Positions 51,789 through 62,400 of a DNA stretch of 64,000 nucleotides are shown piece after piece. Source of the DNA: Sphingopyxis sp. MWB1. Lineage in GTDB: Bacteria; Pseudomonadota; Alphaproteobacteria; Sphingomonadales; Sphingomonadaceae. Made by a program: the position numbers and the translations under genes. Location of the stretch: contig NZ_JQFJ01000005.1 of the NCBI RefSeq assembly GCF_000763945.1, forward strand, positions 62,001 to 126,000. The letters run 5' to 3'. A model generated the notes under the pieces. That model was not told where the DNA came from. It saw only the letters and a list, made by a program, of their open reading frames with translations, and did not search any database. Each line of letters begins with the position of its first letter. Position 1 is the stretch's first letter.

Positions 51789-52661
51789 ATGCGGAGCTTT
51801 CGTCATTTTGCAGCCATCGACTGGTCAGGCGCCCGCGGCGCGCGTCAACCGGGGATCTCCATCGCCCTCGCGAGCGACAGGGCGGCGCCCACGCTGCTGC
51901 GCCCTGGTCATGTCTGGACGCGCGCCGAAGCGCTGGACTGGCTTCGGCAGATTGCGGAAAGCGACGCCGACATGCTGATCGGCTTTGATTTTTCGGCAGC
52001 CTTCGCCTTTTGGGATAGGGATGCCTATTTCCCCGAATGGGCCGACAGTCCCACTGATATGCAGGAATTATGGTCGCTGGTCGAAGCGCTTAGCCGGAAT
52101 GATCCGCATTTCGAGGCGACAGGCTTTCTCTCCCACCCCGAAGCGCGGCGCCATTTCCGCCATGCGCGCGGCGAGGTCGGCGATTTATTCACCCCCGGCG
52201 CCGGGCGATTGCGCATCGTCGAGCAGCATCAGCGCGCAACGCGTCAGGCCGCAAGCGTCAGCAATTTCAATTTGGTGGGCGCAGCGCAGGTCGGCAAGGC
52301 AAGCCTGACCGGCATGCGTCTTCTCCACCGGCTGCATCCCCATACGCCCTTCTGGCCGCTCGACCCGGTGCCCGCAAAAGGGCCTTTGCTGGTCGAAATC
52401 TACACCAGCCTTGCCGCGCGGGCGGCAGGAGCCCGCGCTGGACGAAGCAAGATACGCGACGGCAGGGCGCTGGACACGGCGCTCGCCGCCCTGGGATCAC
52501 CGCCGGTCGGACTTTCCGGCCCGGTGCGCGATCATGACAGCGACGCCCTGCTGTCGGCCGCCTGGCTGCGCGCCATAGCCAGCGACCCCGCTTATTGGTC
52601 CCCCAGTCCGCTAAGCGATGCTATCGCGCGGACCGAGGGATGGACTTTCGGGATCGTGTAA
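51789..52661 (+). CDS. DUF429-like protein, possible RNase H-fold nuclease
   Basis: 290 residues. FAAIDWSGARGARQPG at the N-terminus and MLIGFDFS near residue 65 look like the Asp-bearing strands of an RNase H-like fold, as in DUF429 proteins. The C-terminal half has VRDHDSDALLSAAWLRA, fitting a further acidic residue. Catalysis is not proven. ATG 51789 follows AAGGA. It ends 5 bp before the autotransporter stop. Confidence 0.55.
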   Translation: MRSFRHFAAIDWSGARGARQPGISIALASDRAAPTLLRPGHVWTRAEALDWLRQIAESDADMLIGFDFSAAFAFWDRDAYFPEWADSPTDMQELWSLVEALSRNDPHFEATGFLSHPEARRHFRHARGEVGDLFTPGAGRLRIVEQHQRATRQAASVSNFNLVGAAQVGKASLTGMRLLHRLHPHTPFWPLDPVPAKGPLLVEIYTSLAARAAGARAGRSKIRDGRALDTALAALGSPPVGLSGPVRDHDSDALLSAAWLRAIASDPAYWSPSPLSDAIARTEGWTFGIV

Positions 52662-52666
52662 ACCGT

Positions 52667-55600
52667 TCAGAATTTCATTCTGAAACCGGCGGTGCCATTC
52701 AGCCGATGGCTGTCACCGAAATTCTTCAGCGCCGTCTGCGCCGAAATTTCGGTGTAGAGCATATAGCGGCCACCGCCGAAGGCATAGCTGCCGCCAAGGC
52801 CAAGCGAGCCCCACAGACGATCGTGGCGGCGCTCGATGGAAGCGCCGGAAACGTCCACGACGCTGCCGTCGAGCCATTCATAGCTGAGGTTGACAAGGCC
52901 ATAGAGGTGGCTGCTCTGCTTATTTTCCGCCGCGCCCCAGCTTGCCTGATGGTCGAGGCTGATGCCCCAGCGGCTTTCCAGGCTGTCGCCCTTGCTCGCT
53001 GCAACCGACGCCTGATAGGGGTCAGTGAAAGCATCGAAACGCACGTTGGAATAGACCATCTGCATCTGCGGCGTGACGCTCATGCCCCCGCCGATCGGGG
53101 CCCGCTTGCCAAGCTCCAGGCTGAAAGCTTCGCCCGTCCCGTCATTATTGTCGACGAGGCGGCCCAGTATCGACGATTCAAGATCGCTGCGATACCATCC
53201 GAACTGGGCTTGGGCATCGGCGTAAAATCCGGTGCTGTCATACCAGGTCAGCGTCGCGCCGACGCCATAGCCTTGCATGTCGATCGAACCATGACCCAGC
53301 TTTTCCGTGCTGGTCTGCGCCGACGTCTTGCCATAGCGGCCCTGGACACCGGCGATCAGCGTTCCCGCGCTGATGTCGATCAGCGCCGCGTCGAGCCCCG
53401 CTTGAAGCGACCAGTCGTTGATATCCAGATCCGCTCCGGTTGCCGAAAAGGCCGCCTGCGGACGGCGGCGATTGCTGTCCATCCGGCCCCACATGCCGAC
53501 ACCGCCCTGGGTGAAGCCCGACCATTGCCGGTTGCCGACGCGCTGTTGCAGCGTCGATGGGCGGTTAAGCGTCTGAAGCGTTGCCACATAGGTTTCATAG
53601 ACGGGCACACCCGGCTGATAGGGCGAGATCGGCGGCATAATGCCACCCGAACCGGCGCGCAGATACCAGTCGCCATCGTCGGGCGTCGAAACACCCCCCC
53701 GATAGAGGCTGTAGCCATAGGCGCCGGCGACTATCGTGGGGCGACCTTCGATGACATAATCGCCGTTGAGAACAAAGCTTCCCGCCGCGCTGAGGCCGCC
53801 AACGTCGATAAGCTTGATGCCTTCAACGGTGGCAGCGCCGCGTCCACCAACATTTGTGACATCGATAAAGGTCGTACCCGACACATTACCGGTGATCACC
53901 AGGCGGTCTGTCTGGGAGTTATCATCACCCAGGACAACGTCCATTTCCAGCGCACCGACGGAAGCCGTATAGTCACCATTGACCGTCAGCGTTCCAAAAC
54001 CGCCCCGACCCGGCGCGACGATGCCGTTGTTGGTCAGCGCGCCAACCGAGCCGGTGCCTTCGAGGCGGGCGCCCCGCTGCAGGTTCATCGTGCCGCCAAG
54101 GCTTCCCATGACCGCCAGCGTGCCCGCCGACACAGTGGCCGCCCCGCCGAACGCATCGCTCACACCGGTCAGCACCATTGTGCCTGCGCCCGTCTTGGTG
54201 AAGGATCCGGTTCCGCTGAACAAACCGTCATGCGTGAAAACACTGTCCGCTGCCGTGTCGACGACGCCTGCACCCGCGAAATCGAAATTGCGCGCGCTGC
54301 TGATGTCCTGCGTGGTTTCCAGCCTGCCGCCGTCAAAAGAAACGAGGCCGGTCGCCGCACCCAGATTATTGTCGTCGGAAATGCGGATCGTGCCCCCATT
54401 GATGGCCGTGCCGCCAGCATAGCTGTTGGCCCCCGTCAGAACCAGCGTGCCGATGTCGGTTTTGACCAGACGCGCTCCGCCCGTCAGCACCGCGTCGATC
54501 GTGGCTGTCGGGCCAGCCCTGCGAGCATCGCCATCGCCGACACGAATAATCGCCTCCGCGCCTGCAAGCACAATATCATCGCCCAGGATCGTATAGCCAT
54601 CGGTGGCGAACTGCATGCCCGCGACGCTGACCTGGCCCAGACTGTTATCGACGGTGACCGTTCCGGCTTCCCCGGAAAACACAGCAAAGCTTTCATCGGC
54701 GAAGGGCGCATTCACCGCGCCGTCGGCATCGGTCCAATTGTCGTTGCCCAGGCTGTTTTGCCAGACACCGTCGCCGCCATTGATGACACCGTCATCCTTG
54801 GGCCCGGCAGCACCGTCCCAAAAGCTGAGCGTCAGGTCGCCGCGGCTGACAAGATTGACCTGGCCGCGGATCGCCGTTTGCACCGCGACATCGGCATCAG
54901 GGGGCAACGTCCCCAGCCCCAAGCCCTGATCAATGAGCGTTCCGCCATAGTTGATCAGGCGATAAATGCCCACGTCAAAGGCGCCGCCCACCGGAACGGT
55001 GACATCCAGCGTTCCGTTGAGCGTCAAATCGCCGCCGACCTCGATCAGATCGTTGAACGCCCCGCCCACCGCATTGGCTTCGCCCAGGTCAAAGGCCAGC
55101 CTTGTGCTGTTCGACAACGTCAGGCCGCCTGCGATTGTCAGCGTGCCTGCGCCGTTCTGGCCGGGGGTCAGCGTGGACCCATCGCCCATGATGACATCGC
55201 CGCCGATAATTCCGGCACCGCCAAGGGAGGCTCCCGTGGCAACCGTCATCGCACCATTTGCGCCGCTATAGTCGCCGTTTACGAACAGGCTGCCCGCATT
55301 CACCTGCGAGGCCCCCGCATAGGAACCGCTGCCCGCCAGCACCAGTGTGCCGTCACCACTTTTGGTAAAGCCGCCCGCGCCGCCCATGCTGCCACCCAGC
55401 GTCAGCGTAGTGCCTGCATCGGTGCGGAAACCGCCCGTTCCAGCAAGGTCGATGGCGCGGTCCGATTGCATGTCCGCCGTCGTCTGCAACGTCCCGCCGT
55501 CAAAGCTTAATCCGCCCGCCAGATCGCCCAGATTGGCATTGCTCGCCACGCGCACAACGCCGCCGTTGATGGCGGTGCCGCCGCTGTAGCTGTTGTCGCC

Positions 55601-58600
55601 GGTCAGCACGAGCGTTCCGCCGTCGGCTTTGACAAGCTGTCCGGTGCCGATGACCTCGCTGTCGATGGTGGCGAGATATTCCGCGCCTGCGCGGCTACCA
55701 TCCCCTACGCGCACCACCGTTTCGGGCGCTCCAAGGGTCAGCGCATCGCCGGTGATGACATAGCCGCTGGTGGCAAACTGCATGCCCGCAACGCTCACCG
55801 CGCCCAGGCTGTTGTCGATGGTGACATTGCCCGCATCGCCCGCGAAGATAGCGAATGTATCGTCCGCAAAGGACGCATTCACCGCGCCCGTCCCTTCGGT
55901 CCAATTGTCATTGCCCAGACTATTTTGCCAGACACCATCGCCGCCATTGACGACGCCGTCGAATTTGGGGCCGGCATCGCCGTCCCAAAAGCTGAGGTTG
56001 GCGGTTCCGGCGTTGATCAGATTGACCTCGCCGGCAACCGATGTTTGCACAAAGATATTATGGTCGGTCGGAATGGCCCCAATTTCGAGCCCATTGTCGG
56101 TCAGCGCCCCGCCATAATTGGCGATGCGATAAAGGCCCAGGCCAAAACCGCCCCCCGGCGTGACGCGGATATCAATGGTGCCGTCGAGGGTCAGGTCGCC
56201 AGCAATATCCACCACATCGTTGAGCGCATCGCCGGGGGCATTGGGGAGGCCAAAGTCGAAATCTAGCTTCGCTGTTTCAGCCAGCGCCATATTGCCATTG
56301 ACCGTCAGCGTTCCCGATCCGTTGACGCCCGGCGACAGCGTGCCGCCATCGGCCACCACCAGATCGCCGCCGACGATCCCTGTGCCGCCCAGCGTGCCGC
56401 CCGCGGCCACCGTCGTTACGCCCGTCGCGCCGCTCTGATCGCCATTGATAAACATCGTTCCCGCGGTGACATTCGTCGCGCCCGTATAATTATTCGCCGC
56501 GGTCAGGATCAGCGTCCCGCTACCCGCCTGTTCCACGGCGCCTGTGCCCGAGATCAGATTGCCAAAGGTCATGAAATTGTCGGAGCGGTTAAAGATCAGC
56601 CTGCCGTCATTGGCGATATCGCCAGCAACCCAGCCGCTGGTGCCGCCATTGCCAAGCTGCAGGGCGCCCATGCTGATGGTCGTGCCGCCCGCATAGCTGT
56701 TGTCCCGCGCCAATATGGTCGTGCCCGCCCCTTGCTGCACAAGCGCGCCGCTGCCGCTGATCATGCCGTCCAGCAACAGCTCGTCGGCGCGGTCGATGCG
56801 CAGCGTGGCATTGTTGACGATATCGCCGGTGACCGAACCGCGCGTCCCGCCATCGCCAAGCTGAAGCTCGCCTTCACTGATCGTCGTGCCGCCCGAATAG
56901 CTGTTGTCGCCGGCCAGAAGCAGTTTGCCCGCTCCTTCCTTGCGCAGGCTGCCCGCGCCGGTAATCGCGCCTTGCAGCGCCAGCTCGGTACCGCCTTCGG
57001 TGCGGAAGGTGCCCGCGCCCGCCAGATCGACCGACCGCGTCGTTTCAAAACCCGCGGTTGTATAAAGAATGCCCCCGTCAAAACTGAGCTCACCCGCCGC
57101 ATCGCCCAGATTCTGGTCGCTTGCGACCTGCAAAATGCCGTCGTTGATCGCGGTGCCACCGGTGTAGCTGTTCACACCGCTCAGGATCAAAGCGCCATAA
57201 TCCGCCTTGACCAGTCGGCCCGCGCCCGTCAGCGGCGCCGCTATTTCTGCGAAATAGGCAAGGCCGCGCCGGCTGCCATCCCCTACCCGCACCAGCACAT
57301 CGCCTTCGGCCAGGTTGATGGCATCGCCTGCAACATGATAGCCATTGGCCGCAAACTGCATGCCGGTCACGGTAATCGGCCCCAGGCTGGCATCGACCGT
57401 GACATTTCCGGCCGTGCCCGCAAACACCGCGAAAGAACGATCGAGGAAACCGCCGTTCAGCAAACCGGTCGGCTCGGTCCAGTTATCATTGCCGCTTGCC
57501 GCCTGCCAGATGCCGTCACCGCCATTCACCACGCCGTCAAACTTGGGTCCCACAGCGCCGTCCCAGAAGCTGAGGTCCAGGCCCGCCATGTTGATCAGAT
57601 TCACCTGACCCGCGATGGCGGTTTGCACGGTCAGATCGCTGCCCACCGGCACGTCGCCCAGCGCCAGGCCATTGTTGGTCAGCGCACCGCCATATTCGAT
57701 CAGCCGGTAGATGCCGCCGTCCAGCGTCGAGCCATTGGTCGGGGTCACGTTCAACGTCCCGTCGAGCGTCAAATTTCCACTAACTTGGATAAAATCATTA
57801 TGGTCGCCGCCCACGACATTGGCTTCGCCAAGCTGGAAGTCCAAAACCGCACTCGCAGCCATCTCCAGATCGGCATCCAGCGTCAAAGTTCCCACGCCCC
57901 CAGCAGAACCAGGCGACAGCGTGCCTTCCAAACGCACAGCCGGGGCCGTCACCGTACCCGTCCCCGCCAGTGTTCCCCACGCGAAAATATGAAACCAGGG
58001 CGAGCTCATATGCCCCGTAAGATCCACTCGCCCTTCAAAAATCTGGACCGATTCCGCAAAATGCGCCGAACCCGACAGCGTCCAGTTGGCGCCGCTTTCG
58101 ATAAAGTCTTCGATGAAAAAATGGCCGAAATTGATGAATTTGGAGAGGTCTTCGCTGCCGACACCCTCCAGAATGAGCATGTCGTCCAGGCCATCCGATC
58201 CATATACGGCGCCGTTGATTACCGATCCGGTGAGGAGCGTGAGGTGGTTACGGGGAGTGCCCCATCCATCATCGCGATTTCTGTCGAACCGGATCGCCAC
58301 GCCGTCGGTCCCGGTGATGGTGCCGGAATTGACCATGCGCGCCCAATTGTCACTTATCCAGATACCGGTGCCGCCTTGAATAACCCCCTTGTTATCAAGG
58401 ATCAGATAGGGCGCTTCGCCAGAGTCCACCGCTGATCCGGAATAAATGCCGTAAACACCCCCTTCGATAATGCCCGTGGCTTCGTTGGTGATCTCGGTCA
58501 TCCGTCCCACAGCATTGAGCCCCGCCCCGATGTAAAGGCCAGCCCCGATCCCGGCCCTAAAGCGCGTATTACCCCCTTCAAAGCTGGTTCCATGACCGGT

Positions 58601-59524
58601 GATCCTCCCAGCATTGACGAGGGTCGCCAGACCATCTCTCGGCCGAACAAAGGACAGGCCGCCCAGCCCTTCGATGACGCCGCCCGCATAATTATCGACC
58701 CGGCCACCGCCATATATAAAGGTGGCGACGCCATCGCTCGCCTCTATCAAGCCGGAATTTTCGACATCCGATATGGTAATAAGATCTTGATTGAAAATGG
58801 CTGCCGACACGCCTCGGATCGTCGCGCCCGCCTCGTTGACGATTTGGGTAGTGCCGCGCAGCAAATGAATGGCCCCGACGTGCGAGCTTGTGGTATAAAC
58901 AAGCCCGCCGTCCAGATTATGGATGAGATTTTTGCCCGTGCCGCTGGTTGGGCCGCCCACAATCTGAATCGCATCGTCAACACGGCCGATCTGGCCGCTG
59001 TTGACAATGCGGTGACCCTGACTGCCGGCAACATTCTGCAAGACGATCACGTAACCGCCGGAAATGACGCCAGCGTTGGTAATATCGGCCAGACCGGTCG
59101 CGCCCACTTCGATTGCGGACCAGAACTCGCTGTTGATTACGCCCGTTTCCGAATTGACCAAAGTCAGCGAGGATGAAGTCTTAATGGTCGAAAACCGTGA
59201 AGAAATTTCACCATTATTTACGACGACACTGTTAGGCCCATCGAGAACAATGCCATTTGCATAACCGTAGATCGTGCCATCATTGGTGATTTCCCATGTG
59301 TTGCCGCTCCCGCCGTTGATCCCTGCCCCCGACGGCTCATTGATGGTCACATTGGGTACGACATGCACCGTCAGGCCTGGCTTGGTCAGCTGTACGGTTT
59401 CGGTCTTATCCTCGTCGATGACGATGTCATAAACCTGCGCCTGGGCAGCAGATGAAAAGAAAAAAGGCACCGACACAATGGTCGCGCAGGAGCAAAATAG
59501 ACGGCTGATCCGGGAAACGGGCAT
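52667..59524 (-). CDS. Giant autotransporter (type V secretion) with beta-strand repeats
   Basis: 2285 residues. Signal peptide ends at SSAAQAQ. The passenger carries many autotransporter-associated beta-strand repeats (LTGDNSYSGGTAI style). A larger module with LSFWDGxxGPK, GGDGVWQ and GNDNWT occurs three times, near residues 650, 1180 and 1568. The C-terminal 280 or so residues form a beta-barrel translocator ending in FRMKF with a terminal Phe. Its job is probably adhesion or surface binding. ATG 59524 follows GGAG and gives the signal peptide; the open frame extends to 59587. The gene is about 10% of the window and may be variable. Confidence 0.9.
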   Translation of the reverse strand: MPVSRISRLFCSCATIVSVPFFFSSAAQAQVYDIVIDEDKTETVQLTKPGLTVHVVPNVTINEPSGAGINGGSGNTWEITNDGTIYGYANGIVLDGPNSVVVNNGEISSRFSTIKTSSSLTLVNSETGVINSEFWSAIEVGATGLADITNAGVISGGYVIVLQNVAGSQGHRIVNSGQIGRVDDAIQIVGGPTSGTGKNLIHNLDGGLVYTTSSHVGAIHLLRGTTQIVNEAGATIRGVSAAIFNQDLITISDVENSGLIEASDGVATFIYGGGRVDNYAGGVIEGLGGLSFVRPRDGLATLVNAGRITGHGTSFEGGNTRFRAGIGAGLYIGAGLNAVGRMTEITNEATGIIEGGVYGIYSGSAVDSGEAPYLILDNKGVIQGGTGIWISDNWARMVNSGTITGTDGVAIRFDRNRDDGWGTPRNHLTLLTGSVINGAVYGSDGLDDMLILEGVGSEDLSKFINFGHFFIEDFIESGANWTLSGSAHFAESVQIFEGRVDLTGHMSSPWFHIFAWGTLAGTGTVTAPAVRLEGTLSPGSAGGVGTLTLDADLEMAASAVLDFQLGEANVVGGDHNDFIQVSGNLTLDGTLNVTPTNGSTLDGGIYRLIEYGGALTNNGLALGDVPVGSDLTVQTAIAGQVNLINMAGLDLSFWDGAVGPKFDGVVNGGDGIWQAASGNDNWTEPTGLLNGGFLDRSFAVFAGTAGNVTVDASLGPITVTGMQFAANGYHVAGDAINLAEGDVLVRVGDGSRRGLAYFAEIAAPLTGAGRLVKADYGALILSGVNSYTGGTAINDGILQVASDQNLGDAAGELSFDGGILYTTAGFETTRSVDLAGAGTFRTEGGTELALQGAITGAGSLRKEGAGKLLLAGDNSYSGGTTISEGELQLGDGGTRGSVTGDIVNNATLRIDRADELLLDGMISGSGALVQQGAGTTILARDNSYAGGTTISMGALQLGNGGTSGWVAGDIANDGRLIFNRSDNFMTFGNLISGTGAVEQAGSGTLILTAANNYTGATNVTAGTMFINGDQSGATGVTTVAAGGTLGGTGIVGGDLVVADGGTLSPGVNGSGTLTVNGNMALAETAKLDFDFGLPNAPGDALNDVVDIAGDLTLDGTIDIRVTPGGGFGLGLYRIANYGGALTDNGLEIGAIPTDHNIFVQTSVAGEVNLINAGTANLSFWDGDAGPKFDGVVNGGDGVWQNSLGNDNWTEGTGAVNASFADDTFAIFAGDAGNVTIDNSLGAVSVAGMQFATSGYVITGDALTLGAPETVVRVGDGSRAGAEYLATIDSEVIGTGQLVKADGGTLVLTGDNSYSGGTAINGGVVRVASNANLGDLAGGLSFDGGTLQTTADMQSDRAIDLAGTGGFRTDAGTTLTLGGSMGGAGGFTKSGDGTLVLAGSGSYAGASQVNAGSLFVNGDYSGANGAMTVATGASLGGAGIIGGDVIMGDGSTLTPGQNGAGTLTIAGGLTLSNSTRLAFDLGEANAVGGAFNDLIEVGGDLTLNGTLDVTVPVGGAFDVGIYRLINYGGTLIDQGLGLGTLPPDADVAVQTAIRGQVNLVSRGDLTLSFWDGAAGPKDDGVINGGDGVWQNSLGNDNWTDADGAVNAPFADESFAVFSGEAGTVTVDNSLGQVSVAGMQFATDGYTILGDDIVLAGAEAIIRVGDGDARRAGPTATIDAVLTGGARLVKTDIGTLVLTGANSYAGGTAINGGTIRISDDNNLGAATGLVSFDGGRLETTQDISSARNFDFAGAGVVDTAADSVFTHDGLFSGTGSFTKTGAGTMVLTGVSDAFGGAATVSAGTLAVMGSLGGTMNLQRGARLEGTGSVGALTNNGIVAPGRGGFGTLTVNGDYTASVGALEMDVVLGDDNSQTDRLVITGNVSGTTFIDVTNVGGRGAATVEGIKLIDVGGLSAAGSFVLNGDYVIEGRPTIVAGAYGYSLYRGGVSTPDDGDWYLRAGSGGIMPPISPYQPGVPVYETYVATLQTLNRPSTLQQRVGNRQWSGFTQGGVGMWGRMDSNRRRPQAAFSATGADLDINDWSLQAGLDAALIDISAGTLIAGVQGRYGKTSAQTSTEKLGHGSIDMQGYGVGATLTWYDSTGFYADAQAQFGWYRSDLESSILGRLVDNNDGTGEAFSLELGKRAPIGGGMSVTPQMQMVYSNVRFDAFTDPYQASVAASKGDSLESRWGISLDHQASWGAAENKQSSHLYGLVNLSYEWLDGSVVDVSGASIERRHDRLWGSLGLGGSYAFGGGRYMLYTEISAQTALKNFGDSHRLNGTAGFRMKF

Positions 59525-59972
59525 GGGTTTCGACTCCAAGGATATCAAACAACCCCCCACCTGAAACAAAGTTACAACCCTAATCATTCATGCTCAACAG
59601 CTAATAATCAAAAATACTGTAATTTATATTTAACCATAATATTATACATTTTCGAGTTGAGTATAAATGGTTAACAGGCCCTTCATTGCGTTTCAGCAGT
59701 TGATTGCAAAGATTTTTCCGCAACACTATCAATAATGCAGAAGCCTGCCTTGGCATTCATAAAATTTTACTTACAGTTTCGAAATCGGAACGGTTACCCC
59801 TCATTCAGCTTGACTGCGTCACAGGCAATGAACTCAATCCCGTCCTAACCGCCGCCGCCCGCCGCGACGCTTTTTGAACGCTGGGTCACAGTCTCGCGAA
59901 CCGCTCTTTTCACTTTCTCGGCCAAAGTTGATATTCCCATTCGCATCCAATGCGATTAGGGGAAGCGCCAGC
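59525..59972. other. AT-rich intergenic region upstream of the autotransporter and tRNA-Thr
   Basis: About 450 bp without a gene. Roughly 59580-59700 is far richer in A and T than the rest of the window, with TATAAAT, ATATTATAC and TTAAC segments, and probably holds autotransporter promoter and upstream DNA. The part near the tRNA (59928-59956) has TTGATA-N17-TGCGAT as a possible tRNA promoter. Confidence 0.6.
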
Positions 59973-60048
59973 GCCGGCTTAGCTCAGTTGGTAGAGCAAC
60001 CGCCTTGTAAGCGGTAGGTCGTCAGTTCGAGTCTGACAGCCGGCACCA
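59973..60048 (+). tRNA. tRNA-Thr (anticodon TGT)
   Basis: 76 bases including encoded CCA. Acceptor stem GCCGGCT pairs with AGCCGGC; anticodon arm ACCGC-CTTGTAA-GCGGT gives TGT; the T-arm is GTCAGTTCGAGTCTGAC. Intact and close to the autotransporter promoter region. Confidence 0.96.
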
Positions 60049-60135
60049 TCTCCGACTATTTGCCTTGGCGAAACGAAGCATCCAGCGACGCGCAATCAAT
60101 TGCGCCCCAGCGGGGCCACTGCTAGCCTCCCCTTC

Positions 60136-60621
60136 ATGGAACGGATCGAAACCAAGGTCTCAGGCGGGTGCCAGTGCGGCGCGGTGCGGTATCGCGCCGC
60201 TGCCGTGCTCGACACCTCGCACATCTGTCATTGCCGCATGTGCCAGAAAGCTGCGGGCAATTTTTTCGCCGCGCTGATCGGCATTCCGCGCGACGCTTTC
60301 CAGTGGACGCGGGGGAAGCCCGCGACCTTCAACAGTTCGGATCAGGTCGAACGCGGCTTTTGCCGCGATTGCGGCACCCCGCTCTATTATGACTATCGCG
60401 AAAGCCGCCATCTCAGCGTCACCACCGGGTCGCTCGACGAGCCCGGAAAATTCCCTCCGCGCATGCAGTTCGGGGTGGAAGGACGGCTGCACTGGTTCGA
60501 CACGCTTCCTGCCTTGCCGGAAGAAGGGTCAACCGAGCAGACGATGCCGGATCTGGTCGATGCGATCCGCGCGAGCAATCATCAGCATCCTGACCATGAC
60601 ACCGAAAGCTGGCCACGCTAA
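60136..60621 (+). CDS. GFA family protein, second copy in the window
   Basis: 161 residues. Zinc Cys motifs [16 protein letters not shown] and [11 protein letters not shown], plus the C-terminal block [15 protein letters not shown]. Same family as the gene at 29798, but only distantly alike. ATG 60136 begins [11 protein letters not shown]; the open frame from 60100 is ignored. Confidence 0.83.
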   Translation: MERIETKVSGGCQCGAVRYRAAAVLDTSHICHCRMCQKAAGNFFAALIGIPRDAFQWTRGKPATFNSSDQVERGFCRDCGTPLYYDYRESRHLSVTTGSLDEPGKFPPRMQFGVEGRLHWFDTLPALPEEGSTEQTMPDLVDAIRASNHQHPDHDTESWPR

Positions 60622-60731
60622 CGTCAGGACAGCATCCCGGGCGATGCCCTGCAGCAGAAAATGATTATAAGACAAGCGAAGCGCCGAATCTTTCGGCGCC
60701 CTATGCCTTTCCCGCGTTACGGAGCCTTGCC

Positions 60732-61910
60732 ATGACCCCCACCGCCACCATCCTGTTACTCGGGTCGGGGGAGCTGGGGCGCGAATTTACCATTTCGGCC
60801 AAAAGGCTGGGCTGCCGCGTGATCGCCTGCGACAGCTATGCTGCCGCGCCCGCGATGCAGGTCGCCGATGAATTCGAAGTCTTTTCGATGCTCGACGGCC
60901 ATGCGCTCCGTGCTGCCATCGCTAAGCATCAGCCCGACCATATCGTTCCCGAGGTGGAGGCGATCCGCACCGAAATATTGGCGGAAGTCGAAGCGGAGGG
61001 CTATCATGTCGTCCCCTCCGCCCGTGCCGCGCAGCTGACGATGAACCGCGACGCGATCCGCGATCTTGCGGCAAGCGAGCTGGACCTTGCCACCTCCTGC
61101 TTCGAATATGCAACCAGCCGCGATGAACTCGCCGCCGCTGCAGAGCGCATCGGTTTCCCGCTGGTGGTCAAACCCGTCATGTCCTCATCGGGCAAGGGGC
61201 AGAGCACCGTGCGCGATGCGGGCGGCATCGACGCCGCCTGGGACTATGCCGCCGCCGGGATGCGCGGCGATCGTCTGCGCGTCATTGCCGAAGCTTTTGT
61301 CGATTTCGACTATGAGATCACCCTACTGACCGTCCGGCACAAGGGCGGCGTGACCTTCTGCCCGCCCATCGGCCACCGGCAGGAACGCGGGGACTATCGC
61401 GAAAGCTGGCAACCCGCCGACATGTCGCCCGCGGCCCGCGCCAGCGCGCAGCAGATGGCGGAAAAAATCGTCGATGCGCTGGGCGGCCATGGCATTTTCG
61501 GGGTCGAATTTTTCGTAAAAGGCGATGATGTCATCTTTTCCGAACTCAGCCCGCGTCCACATGACACGGGGATGGTGACGCTGATTTCGCAATCGCTGTC
61601 CGAATTCGATCTTCACGCCCGCGCCATTCTCGGCCTGCCGATCCCCGATATCGTCGTTTCCGACCCCAGCGCCAGCGCAGTCTTGCTCGCCGACCGCGAT
61701 GCCGAGGATTTCGCCATCACGGGCCTTGCCGATGCTCTGACCCCGCCCAACGTCGCCACCGCGCTTGACGCGCGCCTGTTCGGAAAGCCGGTCACCCGTC
61801 CCTGGCGCCGCATGGGCGTGACACTGGCAAAGGTTGCGGGCGGCACCACCGACGACGCCCGCACCGCCGCGGTCGATGCCGCAGCCAGGCTGCGGATCGA
61901 TTATCGCTGA
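60732..61910 (+). CDS. purT: Formate-dependent phosphoribosylglycinamide formyltransferase
   Basis: 392 residues, ATP-grasp fold. Seen: [20 protein letters not shown], then the grasp loop [31 protein letters not shown] and [12 protein letters not shown]. It converts GAR to FGAR in purine synthesis using formate and ATP. It is a common bacterial alternative to purN. The next gene starts on the last base of its stop codon. Confidence 0.96.
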   Translation: MTPTATILLLGSGELGREFTISAKRLGCRVIACDSYAAAPAMQVADEFEVFSMLDGHALRAAIAKHQPDHIVPEVEAIRTEILAEVEAEGYHVVPSARAAQLTMNRDAIRDLAASELDLATSCFEYATSRDELAAAAERIGFPLVVKPVMSSSGKGQSTVRDAGGIDAAWDYAAAGMRGDRLRVIAEAFVDFDYEITLLTVRHKGGVTFCPPIGHRQERGDYRESWQPADMSPAARASAQQMAEKIVDALGGHGIFGVEFFVKGDDVIFSELSPRPHDTGMVTLISQSLSEFDLHARAILGLPIPDIVVSDPSASAVLLADRDAEDFAITGLADALTPPNVATALDARLFGKPVTRPWRRMGVTLAKVAGGTTDDARTAAVDAAARLRIDYR

Positions 61911-62368
61911 TGCCGCAGGTCCGCCGCCTCAGCCCCGGCGACATCGCCGATGTTCGCGCGCTCAACGCGCTATATGGCGATGCTTTTGCCGACCGCGAAA
62001 CCTATCGCGCCGACCGGCCCGATGACGAGTGGCTCGCCGCGCAGCTTGCGCGCGAAGGAACGATCATCCTGGTCGCCGAACAGGGGGGACGCATCATCGG
62101 CGGCCTCACCGCCTATGATCTACCCAAGCTGGAAGCCGCGCGCAGCGAAATCTATCTCTATGACCTTGCGGTCGATGCCGCTTTTCGCCGCCGCGGCGTT
62201 GCGACCGCGCTGATCGAAGAACTTCAGAAAATCGCCGCCGAAACCGGCGCGTGGGCGGTGTTTGTTCAGGCCGATTATGTCGATGACCCCGCCGTCGCTC
62301 TCTACACCAAATTGGGGGTGCGCGAGGATGTGATGCATTTCGACCTCCCGCCGCTGCCGCGCGGCTAG
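61910..62368 (+). CDS. GNAT acetyltransferase, AAC(3)-I-like
   Basis: 152 residues. Acetyl-CoA loop RRRGVATALIEEL, preceded by SEIYLYDLAVD and followed by VFVQADYVDDPAVALYTKLGVREDVMHF. These match the aminoglycoside 3-N-acetyltransferase type I group as recalled. The gene is chromosomal, between purT and polA, overlapping the purT stop by one base (TGATG), with no mobile elements. A housekeeping acetyltransferase is more likely than resistance, which must be tested. Confidence 0.75.
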   Translation: MPQVRRLSPGDIADVRALNALYGDAFADRETYRADRPDDEWLAAQLAREGTIILVAEQGGRIIGGLTAYDLPKLEAARSEIYLYDLAVDAAFRRRGVATALIEELQKIAAETGAWAVFVQADYVDDPAVALYTKLGVREDVMHFDLPPLPRG

Positions 62369-62400
62369 GCCGCTTGCCCTCCCCCTGCTACACCCCCGCC

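Noticed and set aside
52595..55510. 971-codon open frame opposite the autotransporter
   Set aside because: The autotransporter has a signal peptide, repeats and barrel. The antisense translation is repetitive and has no family features.
52667..60048. Autotransporter plus tRNA-Thr as a classical genomic island
   Set aside because: No integrase in between and no repeat of the tRNA 3' end was seen near 52660.
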